Part shown: positions 15,980-24,190 of the stretch, one piece after another
Layout of the letters: each line of letters opens with the position of its first letter
Position numbering within the stretch: position 1 is the first letter of the stretch
Assembly: GCA_945903265.1 (NCBI GenBank)
Contig: CAMDNQ010000012.1
Span: 49,825 to 113,824 of the forward strand
Source: Candidatus Sulfopaludibacter sp. SbA3
Lineage (GTDB): Bacteria; Acidobacteriota; Vicinamibacteria; Vicinamibacterales; UBA2999
Length of the DNA: 64,000 bases
Direction of reading: 5' to 3'
Translations under genes and position numbers: made by a program
The notes under the pieces: model-generated
Databases searched by the model: none
Told to the model about the DNA's origin: nothing
The model's input: only the letters and a program-made list of their open reading frames with translations

Positions 15980-17052
15980 ACGACAAGTCTTTTCGTTTCC
16001 GGATGCCTGCGGAGTGGGAGCCGCATCGCGCCACGTGGATCGCGTGGCCGCATCACGAACCCGACTGGCCGGGCAAGCTGGCCGCGATTCCGTGGGTCTA
16101 CGCGGAAATCGTGCGCATCCTCGCACAGCATGAGCCGGTTGAAATCCTCTGTCACGATTCGACCGTCCACGCACGCGCGAGCGAGGCGCTGGAGGCGCAC
16201 GACGTCCGCCGCGACCGCGTCCGCCTGCACGATGTGCCGACCGACCGCGTCTGGCTTCGTGATTCGGCGCCGGTCGGCGTGCTCGACCGCGCAGGCGCGC
16301 CGGTACTGCTCGACTGGGCGTTCAATGCCTGGGCGAAGTACGACAACTGGCAGCACGACGCGCGTGTCGGAGACGCGATTGCGCACGTAACCGGACTGCC
16401 GCGTGAGACTCCGACACGGCCCGACGGCACGCCGATCGTGCTCGAGGGGGGCGGGATCGACGTCAACGGACAGGGACGGATCCTCGTCACCGAGGAGTGG
16501 CTGCTTACGGACATCCAGGTCAGGAATCAGGGCCTCGGCCGTCAGGACTACGAACAGATTTTCAGAGACTGGCTTGGCGCGACGGAGACCATCTGGCTGG
16601 GGGAAGGATGTGTCGGTGACGATACGCACGGACACATCGACGACGTGGCGCGGTTTGTCGGCGCCGATACGGTGGCGCTCGCCGTCGAGCAGGACCCCGC
16701 TGACGAGAATCACCCGCGGTCGATGGATAACCTGCGGCGGCTGCAGCACGTCGCCGCCTCAGGCAAGGCGGGCCCGCTCAGGGTTGTCACGCTTCCTTTT
16801 CCGCGCCCGGTGATCATGGAAGGCACGCGGCTTCCGGCCAGCTATCTGAACTTCTACATCGCCAACGACGTGGTCATCGTCCCTACGTTCAACGATCCGA
16901 ACGATCGCGTCGCGCTCAATACCCTGGCGGATCTGATGCCCTCGCATCGCATTGTCGGCATTCACGCGGTGGACTTGGTGTGGGGACTTGGCACGCTTCA
17001 CTGCCTGACGCAGCAGGAGCCGGCGCCTCTGTCCGCGCGAAAAGTCAACTAG
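15976..17052 (+). CDS. aguA: Agmatine deiminase
   Basis: It converts agmatine to N-carbamoylputrescine, the substrate of the gene just upstream. The 358-residue protein has the family start FRMPAEWEPHRATWIAWPH, the core VWLRDSAPVGV, the His/Asp motif DDTHGHIDDVARF and the catalytic Cys in GLGTLHCLTQQEP near the C terminus. The GTG at 15976 overlaps the aguB stop by 4 bp. An ATG nine codons later is the alternative. The 3' end overlaps the TonB receptor gene by 4 bp. Confidence 0.94.
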   Translation: MNDKSFRFRMPAEWEPHRATWIAWPHHEPDWPGKLAAIPWVYAEIVRILAQHEPVEILCHDSTVHARASEALEAHDVRRDRVRLHDVPTDRVWLRDSAPVGVLDRAGAPVLLDWAFNAWAKYDNWQHDARVGDAIAHVTGLPRETPTRPDGTPIVLEGGGIDVNGQGRILVTEEWLLTDIQVRNQGLGRQDYEQIFRDWLGATETIWLGEGCVGDDTHGHIDDVARFVGADTVALAVEQDPADENHPRSMDNLRRLQHVAASGKAGPLRVVTLPFPRPVIMEGTRLPASYLNFYIANDVVIVPTFNDPNDRVALNTLADLMPSHRIVGIHAVDLVWGLGTLHCLTQQEPAPLSARKVN

Positions 17053-18857
17053 CGCCCGATCGCTAACGCGACGGTGAACGCCCGGCCGGGCATCGCCACT
17101 CCCGCCACTTCCTGGTACGAGGCATTCGCCAGGTTCGTCCCTTCCACGCGGACGTCGTACCGGCCGAATGCGCGACTCAGCCGGGCATCGAGCAACGCGT
17201 AGTCACTCTCCCCCGTCGAGCGCGTGCGATGGCGGTATTCAAGCCGAGGCGCGAGTTGTACGCGCTTCAACAGAGGGACGGATCCGGCGGCCACGAGGCC
17301 GTGCGGCGCATAGTCCAGGACATATTTCGAAAGCTGAGACACCGCCGCGGCGGTCACGTCGAGGAACGTATACCCGGCCTGCACGAATGCGCCAGCCGCA
17401 AGCGTTCGTCTCAGCGCGAGCTCGACGCCGACGGTATCGACGTCTCGAATGTTGTAGGTCCGCCACCGCTCCGAGGTATTCGGACGGAGCCAGTCAATGA
17501 CGTCTTCGTCCAGCCGACCGAAGACCGTTGCGTTGACCTGCCAGCTGTATGACACAAAGAGATCGACGCCCGACTCTCCTCCCCACGAGGATTCCGCTCC
17601 AACCTCGGGTCGCGCCCAGTTCGCCGGGTCCGAGTAATACCGCTCGGTGAAGGTTGGGACTCGAAAGGCCCGACCGCTCGAGGCGCGCACCCTGACGTTG
17701 GACGCAGGCCACCACGCGGCCCCGATCGAAGGACTGACTGCGCTGCCGAACTCGGTGTAGCGATCGACGCGCACGCTCGAGTCGAACTGCACGGTCGTCC
17801 CGACCGCCTGCCGCCATTCGGCGAACGCGCTGACCCGGCGCGTCGTGTGGTCGCCGAGATTGGACGAGCGGATCCAGTCGGCGCCGAGCTCCGCTCCACC
17901 CGCGACCGACGCCCGTCCTGCAACCGAACGCGATACGCGAAAAGACCCGATGGCCGCATGGGTCCGGTGGCGATTTTCCGCCACGCCCGGCCGCCGCACA
18001 TCGAAAAGAAAATGATCGCCATGGGTACGGTACGAACCTGTTCCACTGGCTTGCCATCCCCGCCAGGAACCGAATCGGCGCTCGGCGGCTAGGAAGGTCT
18101 GGTTCGTCCACTCGTGCGACGGCGCATTGCCGTAGAACCCGTTTGCGCCAAAGTCTTTCCATAGATAGGACGCCAGGACGCGCGTGTCCTCGCCGATCGC
18201 CGTTCGGGACGTCACCCCTGCAGTCGCAAATCCGCGTTCGAACATGAACCCGGACGAACGCTCGACGGATGCGGCGAACAGCTGTCGCACTGATCCCGTC
18301 CTGGCGGACACCTGCCCGCGGCCGGCCACGAGCCCGAAGCTTCCCGACTGAACGACGCCGGACGCTGAATCCCCACCGTCGCGCGTGATGATATTGATCG
18401 TGCCGCCGAAGGCGTCGGCGCCGAACAGCGACGACCCGGGGCCGTGGAGGATTTCGATGCGCTCGACGGCATCGAGCGGCACCGGAATATCACCGTTGTG
18501 ATGACCCGACTGCGCGTCATTCAAGCGCACTCCATCCACAAGCACCAGCATCTGGCCGAAGTTCGCGCCTCGCACCGCGAAATCGGTCTGGACACCACGC
18601 TCGCCGCGGGCGCGCACATCGACCGTCGACACCAGCCGTAGCACGTCGGCTACGCTGTGCACAGGCAGCCGCCCGATCTGGCCGCGGTTGATGACCGTCA
18701 GCGTCCGTGTCACCGAGCCGACCTCGACCGGCACCGCCGCAGCGGTCACCACGACGTCTTGCCGAAAACCGCCGGCAGGACTCTGCGCAAATGCAGACGG
18801 TGAACACGCGAGTGCGATGACGACAACAGCCGAGCACGCCGCGCCTTTCATTTCCAT
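17049..18857 (-). CDS. TonB-dependent outer-membrane receptor
   Basis: An outer-membrane active-transport receptor of about 602 residues with a signal peptide (KGAACSAVVVIALACSPSAFAQ). A TonB-box-like QDVVVTAA follows, then the plug domain (TDFAVRGANFGQMLVLVDGVRLND, VERIEILHGPGSSLFGADAFGGTINIITRD) and a barrel ending in an aromatic-poor R. Size and plug resemble BtuB-type vitamin or siderophore receptors; the substrate is not readable. The start at 18857 (MEMKGAACS) overlaps the end of the YdcZ-like transporter gene by 10 bp, suggesting co-expression. The same frame is open far upstream, but that part overlaps the transporter. Confidence 0.9.
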   Translation of the reverse strand: MEMKGAACSAVVVIALACSPSAFAQSPAGGFRQDVVVTAAAVPVEVGSVTRTLTVINRGQIGRLPVHSVADVLRLVSTVDVRARGERGVQTDFAVRGANFGQMLVLVDGVRLNDAQSGHHNGDIPVPLDAVERIEILHGPGSSLFGADAFGGTINIITRDGGDSASGVVQSGSFGLVAGRGQVSARTGSVRQLFAASVERSSGFMFERGFATAGVTSRTAIGEDTRVLASYLWKDFGANGFYGNAPSHEWTNQTFLAAERRFGSWRGWQASGTGSYRTHGDHFLFDVRRPGVAENRHRTHAAIGSFRVSRSVAGRASVAGGAELGADWIRSSNLGDHTTRRVSAFAEWRQAVGTTVQFDSSVRVDRYTEFGSAVSPSIGAAWWPASNVRVRASSGRAFRVPTFTERYYSDPANWARPEVGAESSWGGESGVDLFVSYSWQVNATVFGRLDEDVIDWLRPNTSERWRTYNIRDVDTVGVELALRRTLAAGAFVQAGYTFLDVTAAAVSQLSKYVLDYAPHGLVAAGSVPLLKRVQLAPRLEYRHRTRSTGESDYALLDARLSRAFGRYDVRVEGTNLANASYQEVAGVAMPGRAFTVALAIGR

Positions 18858-19300
18858 CGGATGAGCGCCACGCCGACGACGAGAAAGGCCGCGCCGATCA
18901 GCCGGGTCGCGGACAAACGATGCACGGTGGCGCCCAGCCAGCCGTAGTGATCGATGAGTAATGACGCACCCAGTTGTCCGACAATCGTCGCCGCCGAGAG
19001 GACCGCGACCCCGACCGTTCGCGTCAGGACGATGGCCAGTAATACATACGTGGCACCGAACACCCCGCCGAGCCAGACCCATTTCGGCGCAGTCCAGAGG
19101 GCGGGACTCGGCGCGGCCGGCTGCCCAAGCAGGATCGAAATGCCGAGTGCCGTCAGTCCGACGACGATCGATACGGCGAAATTGATGTTGGCGGCCCAGA
19201 GCGGCGCCATCGTCGCGGCCCCGAGCCCGGCATTCACGGCGATCTGCGCGCCCACACCGGCGCCGGCAATCACGATCACCAGGATGTAGAGGTTCGTCAT
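18848..19300 (-). CDS. DMT-superfamily transporter of the YdcZ type
   Basis: A small inner-membrane protein of 150 residues with about five hydrophobic helices. The start MTNLYILVIVIAGAGVGAQIAVNAGLG, with NINFAVSIVVGLTALG next, matches the DUF606/YdcZ family of drug/metabolite-type transporters. The end AARLIGAAFLVVGVALIRWK-like helix closes the fold. Substrates are unknown. It precedes the TonB receptor with a 10-bp overlap, so a joint uptake route is possible. The open frame continues far upstream to 20086, but that region is antisense to another gene. Confidence 0.85.
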   Translation of the reverse strand: MTNLYILVIVIAGAGVGAQIAVNAGLGAATMAPLWAANINFAVSIVVGLTALGISILLGQPAAPSPALWTAPKWVWLGGVFGATYVLLAIVLTRTVGVAVLSAATIVGQLGASLLIDHYGWLGATVHRLSATRLIGAAFLVVGVALIRWK

Positions 19301-19319
19301 TGGCCCGATGATCGCATGG

Positions 19320-20188
19320 ATGCGCCGTATGCCCCGCCTTCTCGTCTCAATTGCGATCGTTGGATTTCTTGCCGGCGACAATGCCTCTTCACGCGCCTTG
19401 TCACGCCCCTCATCCCAGGCGCCGGCGCTGTCGTGTGTCGCTGCAGGCGCACTGGTTCGTCTGCCCGGTGTGATCGAGGCGAGTGGCGCCGCAGCGAGCC
19501 GGCGCCACCCGGGCATATCTGGACGCACAACGATTCCGGCGACCCGGTCGTGTTCGCCTTCGACGCGGGAGGCAAAGCCCGGGCGCGCGTGACCGTCAGC
19601 GGAGCGACCGTGACGGACTGGGAGGATGTCGCGCTGGGTCCATGTCCACAGGGCACGTGCCTCTACATTGCCGATATCGGCGACAACAATCGTGCGCGGC
19701 GGCAGATCACGATTTATCGGGTCCCCGAGCCCGCGCTCAATGCGCAGACGACCGAGCCGGCGGACGTCATGGTGTTGACGTATCCAGACGGCGCGCGCGA
19801 TGCCGAGGCGGTGTTCGTCACCGACGGACAGTTGTTCGTCGTCTCGAAGACCAGTCCAGCGCTCACCGCGCTCTACCGGGCGCCGCTCGGCGGCGGGAGC
19901 GCCGTGCTCACCACGGTGGCAAAGCTTCCACTCGATCGCGTGACCGGTGGAACGATCTCGCCGGACGGAACGTGGGTGGGCCTGCGAAGCAACGAGGAGT
20001 TGACGGTCTACCGGACCAAGGAACTGACGAGTGGGAAGAGCGCCGTGGCGCGCCGTGTCGCCCTGACGCCGTTTGCCGAGCGTCAAGGGGAACGTGTGGC
20101 CATCGGCGGCGACGGGATGATCTATCTCGTGGGCGAAGGCACGGGCGGAGGCGGCACCCTCGTGCCGATCCGCTGTCAGCTAGGCTGA
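19320..20188 (+). pseudogene. Exported beta-propeller-like protein, broken by a 1-bp frameshift
   Basis: The N-terminal part is in one frame: start MRRMPRLLVSIAIVGFLAG (signal peptide), then VRLPGVIEASGAAASRRHPG. The remainder continues in another frame as HIWTHNDSGDPVVFAFDAGG, DWEDVALGPC, IADIGDNNRARR and DAEAVFVTDGQLFVVSK. The join lies at about 19507-19522, where one base seems missing in cccgggcatatctgg. Together they give one coherent family: an exported protein whose hallmark is an EASG...WTHNDSG motif and an IADIGDNN motif, probably a propeller. Either the gene is recently inactivated or the assembly has an error; the rest of the gene is undamaged. The 3' end overlaps nhaA by 13 bp. 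Confidence 0.75.
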
Positions 20189-21300
20189 CGTTCGAAACGT
20201 CCGACGCGGAGCAACATCGCCGCAGCGACGGCGAGGATCGAAGCGGAGAAACTCAAAAGCGCCCCCATCTTGGCTTCATCCAACAGCCGTCCGGGCGGGA
20301 ACGCGGCGGTGGCGAAGAACAGCGCGACCGTGAAGCCGATCCCCGCGATGATTCCGACCACGACCATCTCGCGCCAGGTGACCCCCGCGGGTTTGTGCAA
20401 GCCGGCTGCGACGCAGATGGCGGTGAACAGAAGAATGCCAATCGGCTTCCCCGCCAGAATCGCAATCAGGACGGTCCACGTACCTGGACCGACGCTCGTG
20501 ACGGCAACGCCCGCGTTGACCAGACCGAAAAAGAACAGGATGACGTGGACCGGCAGCTTCCACCACTGCTCGAATCTGGTCAGGGGATCGTGAAGATGCG
20601 GTGCGTCGACGAACAACCCCGGATCGCGCTTCGCGTGAGGCAGGAACGGAATGATCGGCACCAGCGCCAGCGCTGGGTGGAGTCCCCCGCGATAGAACGC
20701 CATCCAGGACACGAGACCGGCGCAGGCGATGTACGGCCAGAAGTTCATCGTGCGGGCGCGTCGCAGTAACCACGCCCCGGTCATCGCCACCCCAAGCAGA
20801 ATCCCGAATTCGACCGGGCGTACCGTTCCAACCGGATAGAACGCCGCCAGCAGAATCAGACCCAGCGCATCGTCGGCAATCGCCAGCAGCAGCAGGAACG
20901 GAATGCCGGGATGGCGCGCGCCCAGCACGAAGCGCGCGACAAGATAGCTGAACGCCATATCCGTCGCGCACGGAATCGCCCAGCCGCGCAGCAGTTCCGG
21001 CATGTTCGCGGACTGCGCCAGCGCAACGTAGATCGCCGCCGGGGCGGCCATGCCGCCGACTGCCGCCAGCATCGGCACTGACGCGCGACGCGGCGAGTGC
21101 AGCGCGCCACCGGGCGCTGTCGCCTCGACGACTTCCTTTGTCGCGAGGGCGAAGAAGAAGACCATCGCGATGTCGTTGACGAGGAAACGCAGGCGATGCG
21201 CGACGGCCGTATAGCTCTCTGGCGCCGCGTTGGCCCAAATGAGGGCCGCGACCGCGCCAGCGACCAGGAGTCCGGAGTTGTCGACGAATCGTCGGAGCAC
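20176..21300 (-). CDS. nhaA: Na+/H+ antiporter NhaA
   Basis: An inner-membrane antiporter of 374 residues exporting Na+ or Li+ in exchange for protons. The ion-binding region is clear: AIPCATDMAFSYLVARFVLG, then FLLLLAIADDALGLILLAAFY, corresponding to Asp133, Asp163 and Asp164 of the E. coli protein. VNDIAMVFFFALATKEVVE near residue 40 and the C-terminal GKPIGILLFT are also typical. It is transcribed convergently with the frameshifted gene and divergently from tRNA-Leu. Confidence 0.93.
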   Translation of the reverse strand: MLRRFVDNSGLLVAGAVAALIWANAAPESYTAVAHRLRFLVNDIAMVFFFALATKEVVEATAPGGALHSPRRASVPMLAAVGGMAAPAAIYVALAQSANMPELLRGWAIPCATDMAFSYLVARFVLGARHPGIPFLLLLAIADDALGLILLAAFYPVGTVRPVEFGILLGVAMTGAWLLRRARTMNFWPYIACAGLVSWMAFYRGGLHPALALVPIIPFLPHAKRDPGLFVDAPHLHDPLTRFEQWWKLPVHVILFFFGLVNAGVAVTSVGPGTWTVLIAILAGKPIGILLFTAICVAAGLHKPAGVTWREMVVVGIIAGIGFTVALFFATAAFPPGRLLDEAKMGALLSFSASILAVAAAMLLRVGRFERQPS

Positions 21301-21312
21301 GTGTGAGGCGGC

Positions 21313-21340
21313 CTGTCTGTGGAAAGGCTCGCAGTATACT
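21313..21340 (+). promoter_or_regulatory. Probable promoter of tRNA-Leu
   Basis: A good -10 box TATACT (21335-21340) lies 20 bp upstream of the tRNA. A weak -35 candidate CTGTCT is at 21313-21318 with a 16-bp spacer. Confidence 0.5.
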
Positions 21341-21360
21341 GAAGACTCGCGATCACTCCG

Positions 21361-21447
21361 GCCGGAGTGGTGAAACTGGCAGACGCGCCGGACTCAAAAT
21401 CCGGTGGCCGCAAGGCCGTGTGGGTTCGATTCCCTCCTCCGGCACCA
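21361..21447 (+). tRNA. tRNA-Leu (anticodon CAA)
   Basis: An 87-nt tRNA with encoded CCA. The acceptor stem GCCGGAG pairs with CTCCGGC; discriminator A and CCA follow at 21444-21447. The anticodon stem-loop CCGGACTCAAAATCCGG gives CAA, which reads UUG. The long variable arm (GGCCGCAAGGCC) is typical of tRNA-Leu. The T-arm has TTCGATT, with one T-T mismatch in its stem. Confidence 0.95.
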
Positions 21448-21562
21448 CCTCACAGCTCGTCCTTTTTGAAGGTGCGAGCGTCCCCGCATACCGCTGTGCT
21501 CACCGAGGCACACAAGATGCACACTTCCGTCGACAGGACGCGGAGCCTGCCACCTCCGCTCC

Positions 21563-21591
21563 CTGACGACAACGCGCACGCCGTGTAGATT
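21563..21591 (+). promoter_or_regulatory. Candidate promoter of the LPATA protein/sortase region
   Basis: CTGACG (21563-21568) and TAGATT (21586-21591) are separated by 17 bp. The start codon is at 21635, with an AGGAGG at about 21622-21627. The rest of 21448-21562 shows no gene. Confidence 0.45.
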
Positions 21592-21634
21592 CACCCCTCG
21601 CGGTGACCGGCGTGCCAACTGAGGAGGAAGAGGC

Positions 21635-22435
21635 ATGAAACGCGTGACCATTTTTGCGACCGCAGCCGTTCTGGCTTTGATGGCGGTCTTTTCGTTGACG
21701 GCGGCGGCGCAGCAGCCGGACACCCGCGACCGCACCATCATGACGTTCAGCAACGCGGTTGAGCTCCCGGGTATGCGGCTCGAAGGCGGTACCTATGTAT
21801 TCCGTCTGGCGGATACCCAGGGCCGCAACGTCATCCAGGTCCTGTCGAGTGACGAGATGAACGTGCTCGGCCAGTGGCTCTTCATCCCGGCCGAACGGCT
21901 CGAAGTATCAGGCGACACGGTCGTCACGTTCCGCGAGACGGCGGCGAATACGACGCCGGCCGTACAGTTCTGGTATTACCCGGGCGAGAAGATCGGCAAG
22001 GAATTTATCTACCCGAAGGACCAGGGAATGCGGATTGCGCAACGGACGGGTGTTGCAGTTCTGACCGAGGACGGCCGCGTGGAGGCCAGCGCGCAGACTG
22101 CGGCAATCGCTGCCGCCCCTGTGTCCGTGCAGGCCGAGGCGCAGGTTGCGGAGCCGGCGGTTGCGGTTGAAGCCAGAGCCGGTTCGACGGGCGTTGTCGA
22201 AGGTGCCGGGTTGCCCGCCGAAACAGCGGAACCTGTAGGGACCTCCGGGCAGGCGGTTCGCCAGGAGTCGACGATGGCTCAGAACACGACGCCCGCGCAG
22301 ACCGATTCGTACGCGCGGGACAACAGCGGCGCCAGCAATGAGCTGCCGGCCACGGCAAGCCCGCTCGCATTGAGCGGCCTGCTCGGCCTGCTGTCACTTG
22401 CCGGCGCGATGGGACTCCGCGCGTTCCGGCAGTAA
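21635..22435 (+). CDS. Exported protein with LPxTA-type C-terminal sorting signal
   Basis: A 266-residue exported protein. It has a signal peptide (MKRVTIFATAAVLALMAVFSLTAAAQ), a compact beta-rich domain (residues 35-150, MTFSNAVELPGMRLEGGTYVF, VQVLSSDEMNVL, FWYYPGEKIGKEFIYP), an Ala/Glu/Thr-rich linker, and a C-terminal tripartite tail from residue 237. That tail is LPATA, a hydrophobic stretch SPLALSGLLGLLSLAGAMGL and a basic end RAFRQ. This is the architecture of a sortase substrate. A sortase lies 1 kb downstream and a VWFA protein sits between. The domain is common among Acidobacteria; its function is unknown. Start and Shine-Dalgarno (AGGAGG) are clear. Confidence 0.88.
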   Translation: MKRVTIFATAAVLALMAVFSLTAAAQQPDTRDRTIMTFSNAVELPGMRLEGGTYVFRLADTQGRNVIQVLSSDEMNVLGQWLFIPAERLEVSGDTVVTFRETAANTTPAVQFWYYPGEKIGKEFIYPKDQGMRIAQRTGVAVLTEDGRVEASAQTAAIAAAPVSVQAEAQVAEPAVAVEARAGSTGVVEGAGLPAETAEPVGTSGQAVRQESTMAQNTTPAQTDSYARDNSGASNELPATASPLALSGLLGLLSLAGAMGLRAFRQ

Positions 22436-22443
22436 GCCAGACG

Positions 22444-22495
22444 CTGGTGGTTGGTAGTTGGTGGTTGGCCGTTCGGTCAACCGTCGACTACCGAC
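22444..22495. repeat. Intergenic TGGTGGTTGGTAGTTGG repeat forming a hairpin
   Basis: Just after the LPATA gene stop, tggtggttggtagttggtgg runs into an inverted arm. GGTTGGCC and GGTCAACC pair around GTTC, and GTAGT pairs with ACTAC further out. The copy can therefore form an imperfect long hairpin, possibly acting as a transcript end. Confidence 0.6.
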
Positions 22496-22535
22496 GCCTC
22501 ATACTGAACAAGTGGTTTTTACACAACGTGTATCA

Positions 22536-23468
22536 ATGACACGAATTCGCCTGCTGTGTCTGCTGCTGACAGGAGTCGTGTCCGTTCCAGTCCTTGTAGC
22601 CCAGGGGACGCAGGACGCCGCACCGCTCTTTCGCGCTGAATCCGACCTCGTGGTCCTGCATGTCAACGTGTTCGATGGCCGGTCGGACGCGGTTGGTGGT
22701 CTTCCGCACGACGCGTTCCGCGTCTTTGAAGACGGGCAGGAACAGGCCATCACCTTTTTCAGCGGCGCTGATGTCCCCGTCGCCGTGGGGCTCGTCCTCG
22801 ACAACAGCGGTTCGATGATTGCGCGTCAGCGCATGAGCATCGCCGGAGGACTCGCGTTCGCCAGATCCAGTCATCCTGAAGACGAACTGTTCACGGTGCA
22901 TTTCAACGAACACGTCGCATACGGACTCCCCGCGGGGCTCGCGTTCACGAACCGCGAAACGCTGCTCGAAGCAGCCTTGTCGCGCTTCAAGCCTGGAGGG
23001 AAGACAGCGCTGTACGACGCAGTGATCGACGCGCTCGATCACCTCGAGGAGGCGAGCCACCAGAAGCGCGCGCTGGTCGTGCTCTCGGACGGCGAAGACA
23101 ACGCGAGCCGTCACAGCGAAGACGACATGATGAAGCGTGCGCGCGACGGGGACGCCATTATTTACACCGTCTCCAGCGCCAACCCGCGGCATGGTCTGGG
23201 GGGCGATCCCGGCGTTCTGCGAAAACTGGCCGGCGCCGCCGGCGGCGTGGCGTATTTTCCCGATTCGGACAAGGAAGTCGTCGAGAGCTTCGACGACATC
23301 GCGGGGAATATCCGGCGCGCCTACAGCATCGGCTACGTGCCACGGAATGACGACCATGACGGCGGCTACCGGCGTGTGAAGGTCACCGTGCGGATGCCCG
23401 GCCGTTCCAATCTGCGAGTGCAAAGCCGCGATGGCTATCGGCCGCCTGATCACGCAGACGCTCGATGA
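22536..23468 (+). CDS. Acidobacterial VWFA-related exported protein
   Basis: A 310-residue secreted protein with a signal peptide (MTRIRLLCLLLTGVVSVPVLVAQ). The N-terminal beta domain (VVLHVNVFDGRSDAVGGLPHDAFRVFEDG) is typical of the acidobacterial VWFA family. The von Willebrand A domain follows, with an intact metal-ion adhesion motif DNSGSM at residues 89-94, and later GGKTALYDAV and LVVLSDGEDNAS. Such proteins probably bind surface or matrix ligands. The ATG at 22536 is preferred because it begins the signal peptide. The sortase frame starts 38 bp before its stop, so the two are translationally linked. Confidence 0.88.
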   Translation: MTRIRLLCLLLTGVVSVPVLVAQGTQDAAPLFRAESDLVVLHVNVFDGRSDAVGGLPHDAFRVFEDGQEQAITFFSGADVPVAVGLVLDNSGSMIARQRMSIAGGLAFARSSHPEDELFTVHFNEHVAYGLPAGLAFTNRETLLEAALSRFKPGGKTALYDAVIDALDHLEEASHQKRALVVLSDGEDNASRHSEDDMMKRARDGDAIIYTVSSANPRHGLGGDPGVLRKLAGAAGGVAYFPDSDKEVVESFDDIAGNIRRAYSIGYVPRNDDHDGGYRRVKVTVRMPGRSNLRVQSRDGYRPPDHADAR

Positions 23469-24096
23469 GCCCGGCTTCGTCGGCGCGCCGTGCGCCGACC
23501 GGAGCGGCACACGAGCCTTCGTCTGGCTCGAGCGGCTGCTGGTGCTCATCGGCGTCGCTGCCCTCGGATACTTCCTTTACGTCAGCGTCGAAACACGTCT
23601 CTATCAGGCGATGGAGAATCGCGAGCTCGACACGATCCTTGCCGCAGGTCCTCCTGCGATGCCGGCGCTCCTGGCGGCGCCGGTCATCCCGGGATCCGCG
23701 ATCGGCCGCATCGAGATTCCGCGCCTCGGTGTCTCGGCGGTGATCCGAGCGGGAGTCGACGCGCGCACGCTTCGGCTGGCGGTAGGCCATATCCCGGGCA
23801 CTGCCCTGCCTGGACGCAGCGGAAATACCGGCCTGGCCGCGCATCGCGATACGTTCTTCCGCAAGTTGCGGGACATCCGTACGTTCGACGAAATCCGCAT
23901 CGTCACCGCGGCCGGCACGTTCTCGTATGAAGTGGAGCGAACCCGGATCGTGAAGCCCGAGGACACCTGGGTGCTCGAGGACACGAGCATCCCGTCGGTG
24001 ACGCTCGTGACCTGTTACCCCTTCACATACCTCGGCTCGGCCCCCGACCGGTTCATCGTCCGGGCAATCACTCCGGCTGCGCCCCCCCGCCAGTAA
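23431..24096 (+). CDS. Sortase (class D-like) with intact catalytic triad
   Basis: A membrane-anchored transpeptidase of 221 residues that would cleave an LPxT-type signal and join the protein to an amine acceptor. After a cytoplasmic N terminus comes one membrane helix (residues 36-53, LLVLIGVAALGYFLYVSV). The sortase core follows: GRIEIPRLGVSAVI, GHIPGTALPGRSGN, catalytic His138 in GLAAHRD, catalytic Cys195 in TLVTCYPF and Arg207 in SAPDRFIV. The substrate candidate is the LPATA protein 1 kb upstream. Sortases are unusual in double-membrane bacteria, and the acceptor is unknown. The start at 23431 overlaps the VWFA gene end. Confidence 0.9.
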   Translation: MAIGRLITQTLDEPGFVGAPCADRSGTRAFVWLERLLVLIGVAALGYFLYVSVETRLYQAMENRELDTILAAGPPAMPALLAAPVIPGSAIGRIEIPRLGVSAVIRAGVDARTLRLAVGHIPGTALPGRSGNTGLAAHRDTFFRKLRDIRTFDEIRIVTAAGTFSYEVERTRIVKPEDTWVLEDTSIPSVTLVTCYPFTYLGSAPDRFIVRAITPAAPPRQ

Positions 24097-24140
24097 TATT
24101 CTTCAGCCTGACGGCTGGTACTTGTTGGGCCTATTGGCTT

Positions 24141-24156
24141 TATAATTCTGGAATTA
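24141..24156 (+). promoter_or_regulatory. -10 box and overlapping inverted repeat upstream of the ParA-like gene
   Basis: TATAAT (24141-24146) is a perfect -10 with a weak -35. A perfect inverted repeat TAATTC-TG-GAATTA (24143-24156) overlaps it. An operator in this position would allow autoregulation by the partition-like proteins. AT-rich content stands out from the GC-rich surroundings. Confidence 0.55.
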
Positions 24157-24190
24157 ATCCGTCCCTATTGTTGGGTCGGCGATCGCATCG

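Noticed and set aside
15023..16174. 383-codon minus-strand frame over aguB
   Set aside because: Antisense shadow of the amidase gene.
21456..21485. Possible terminator after tRNA-Leu (GCTCG...CGAGC)
   Set aside because: The stem is only 5 bp with a 14-nt loop and no U-tract follows.
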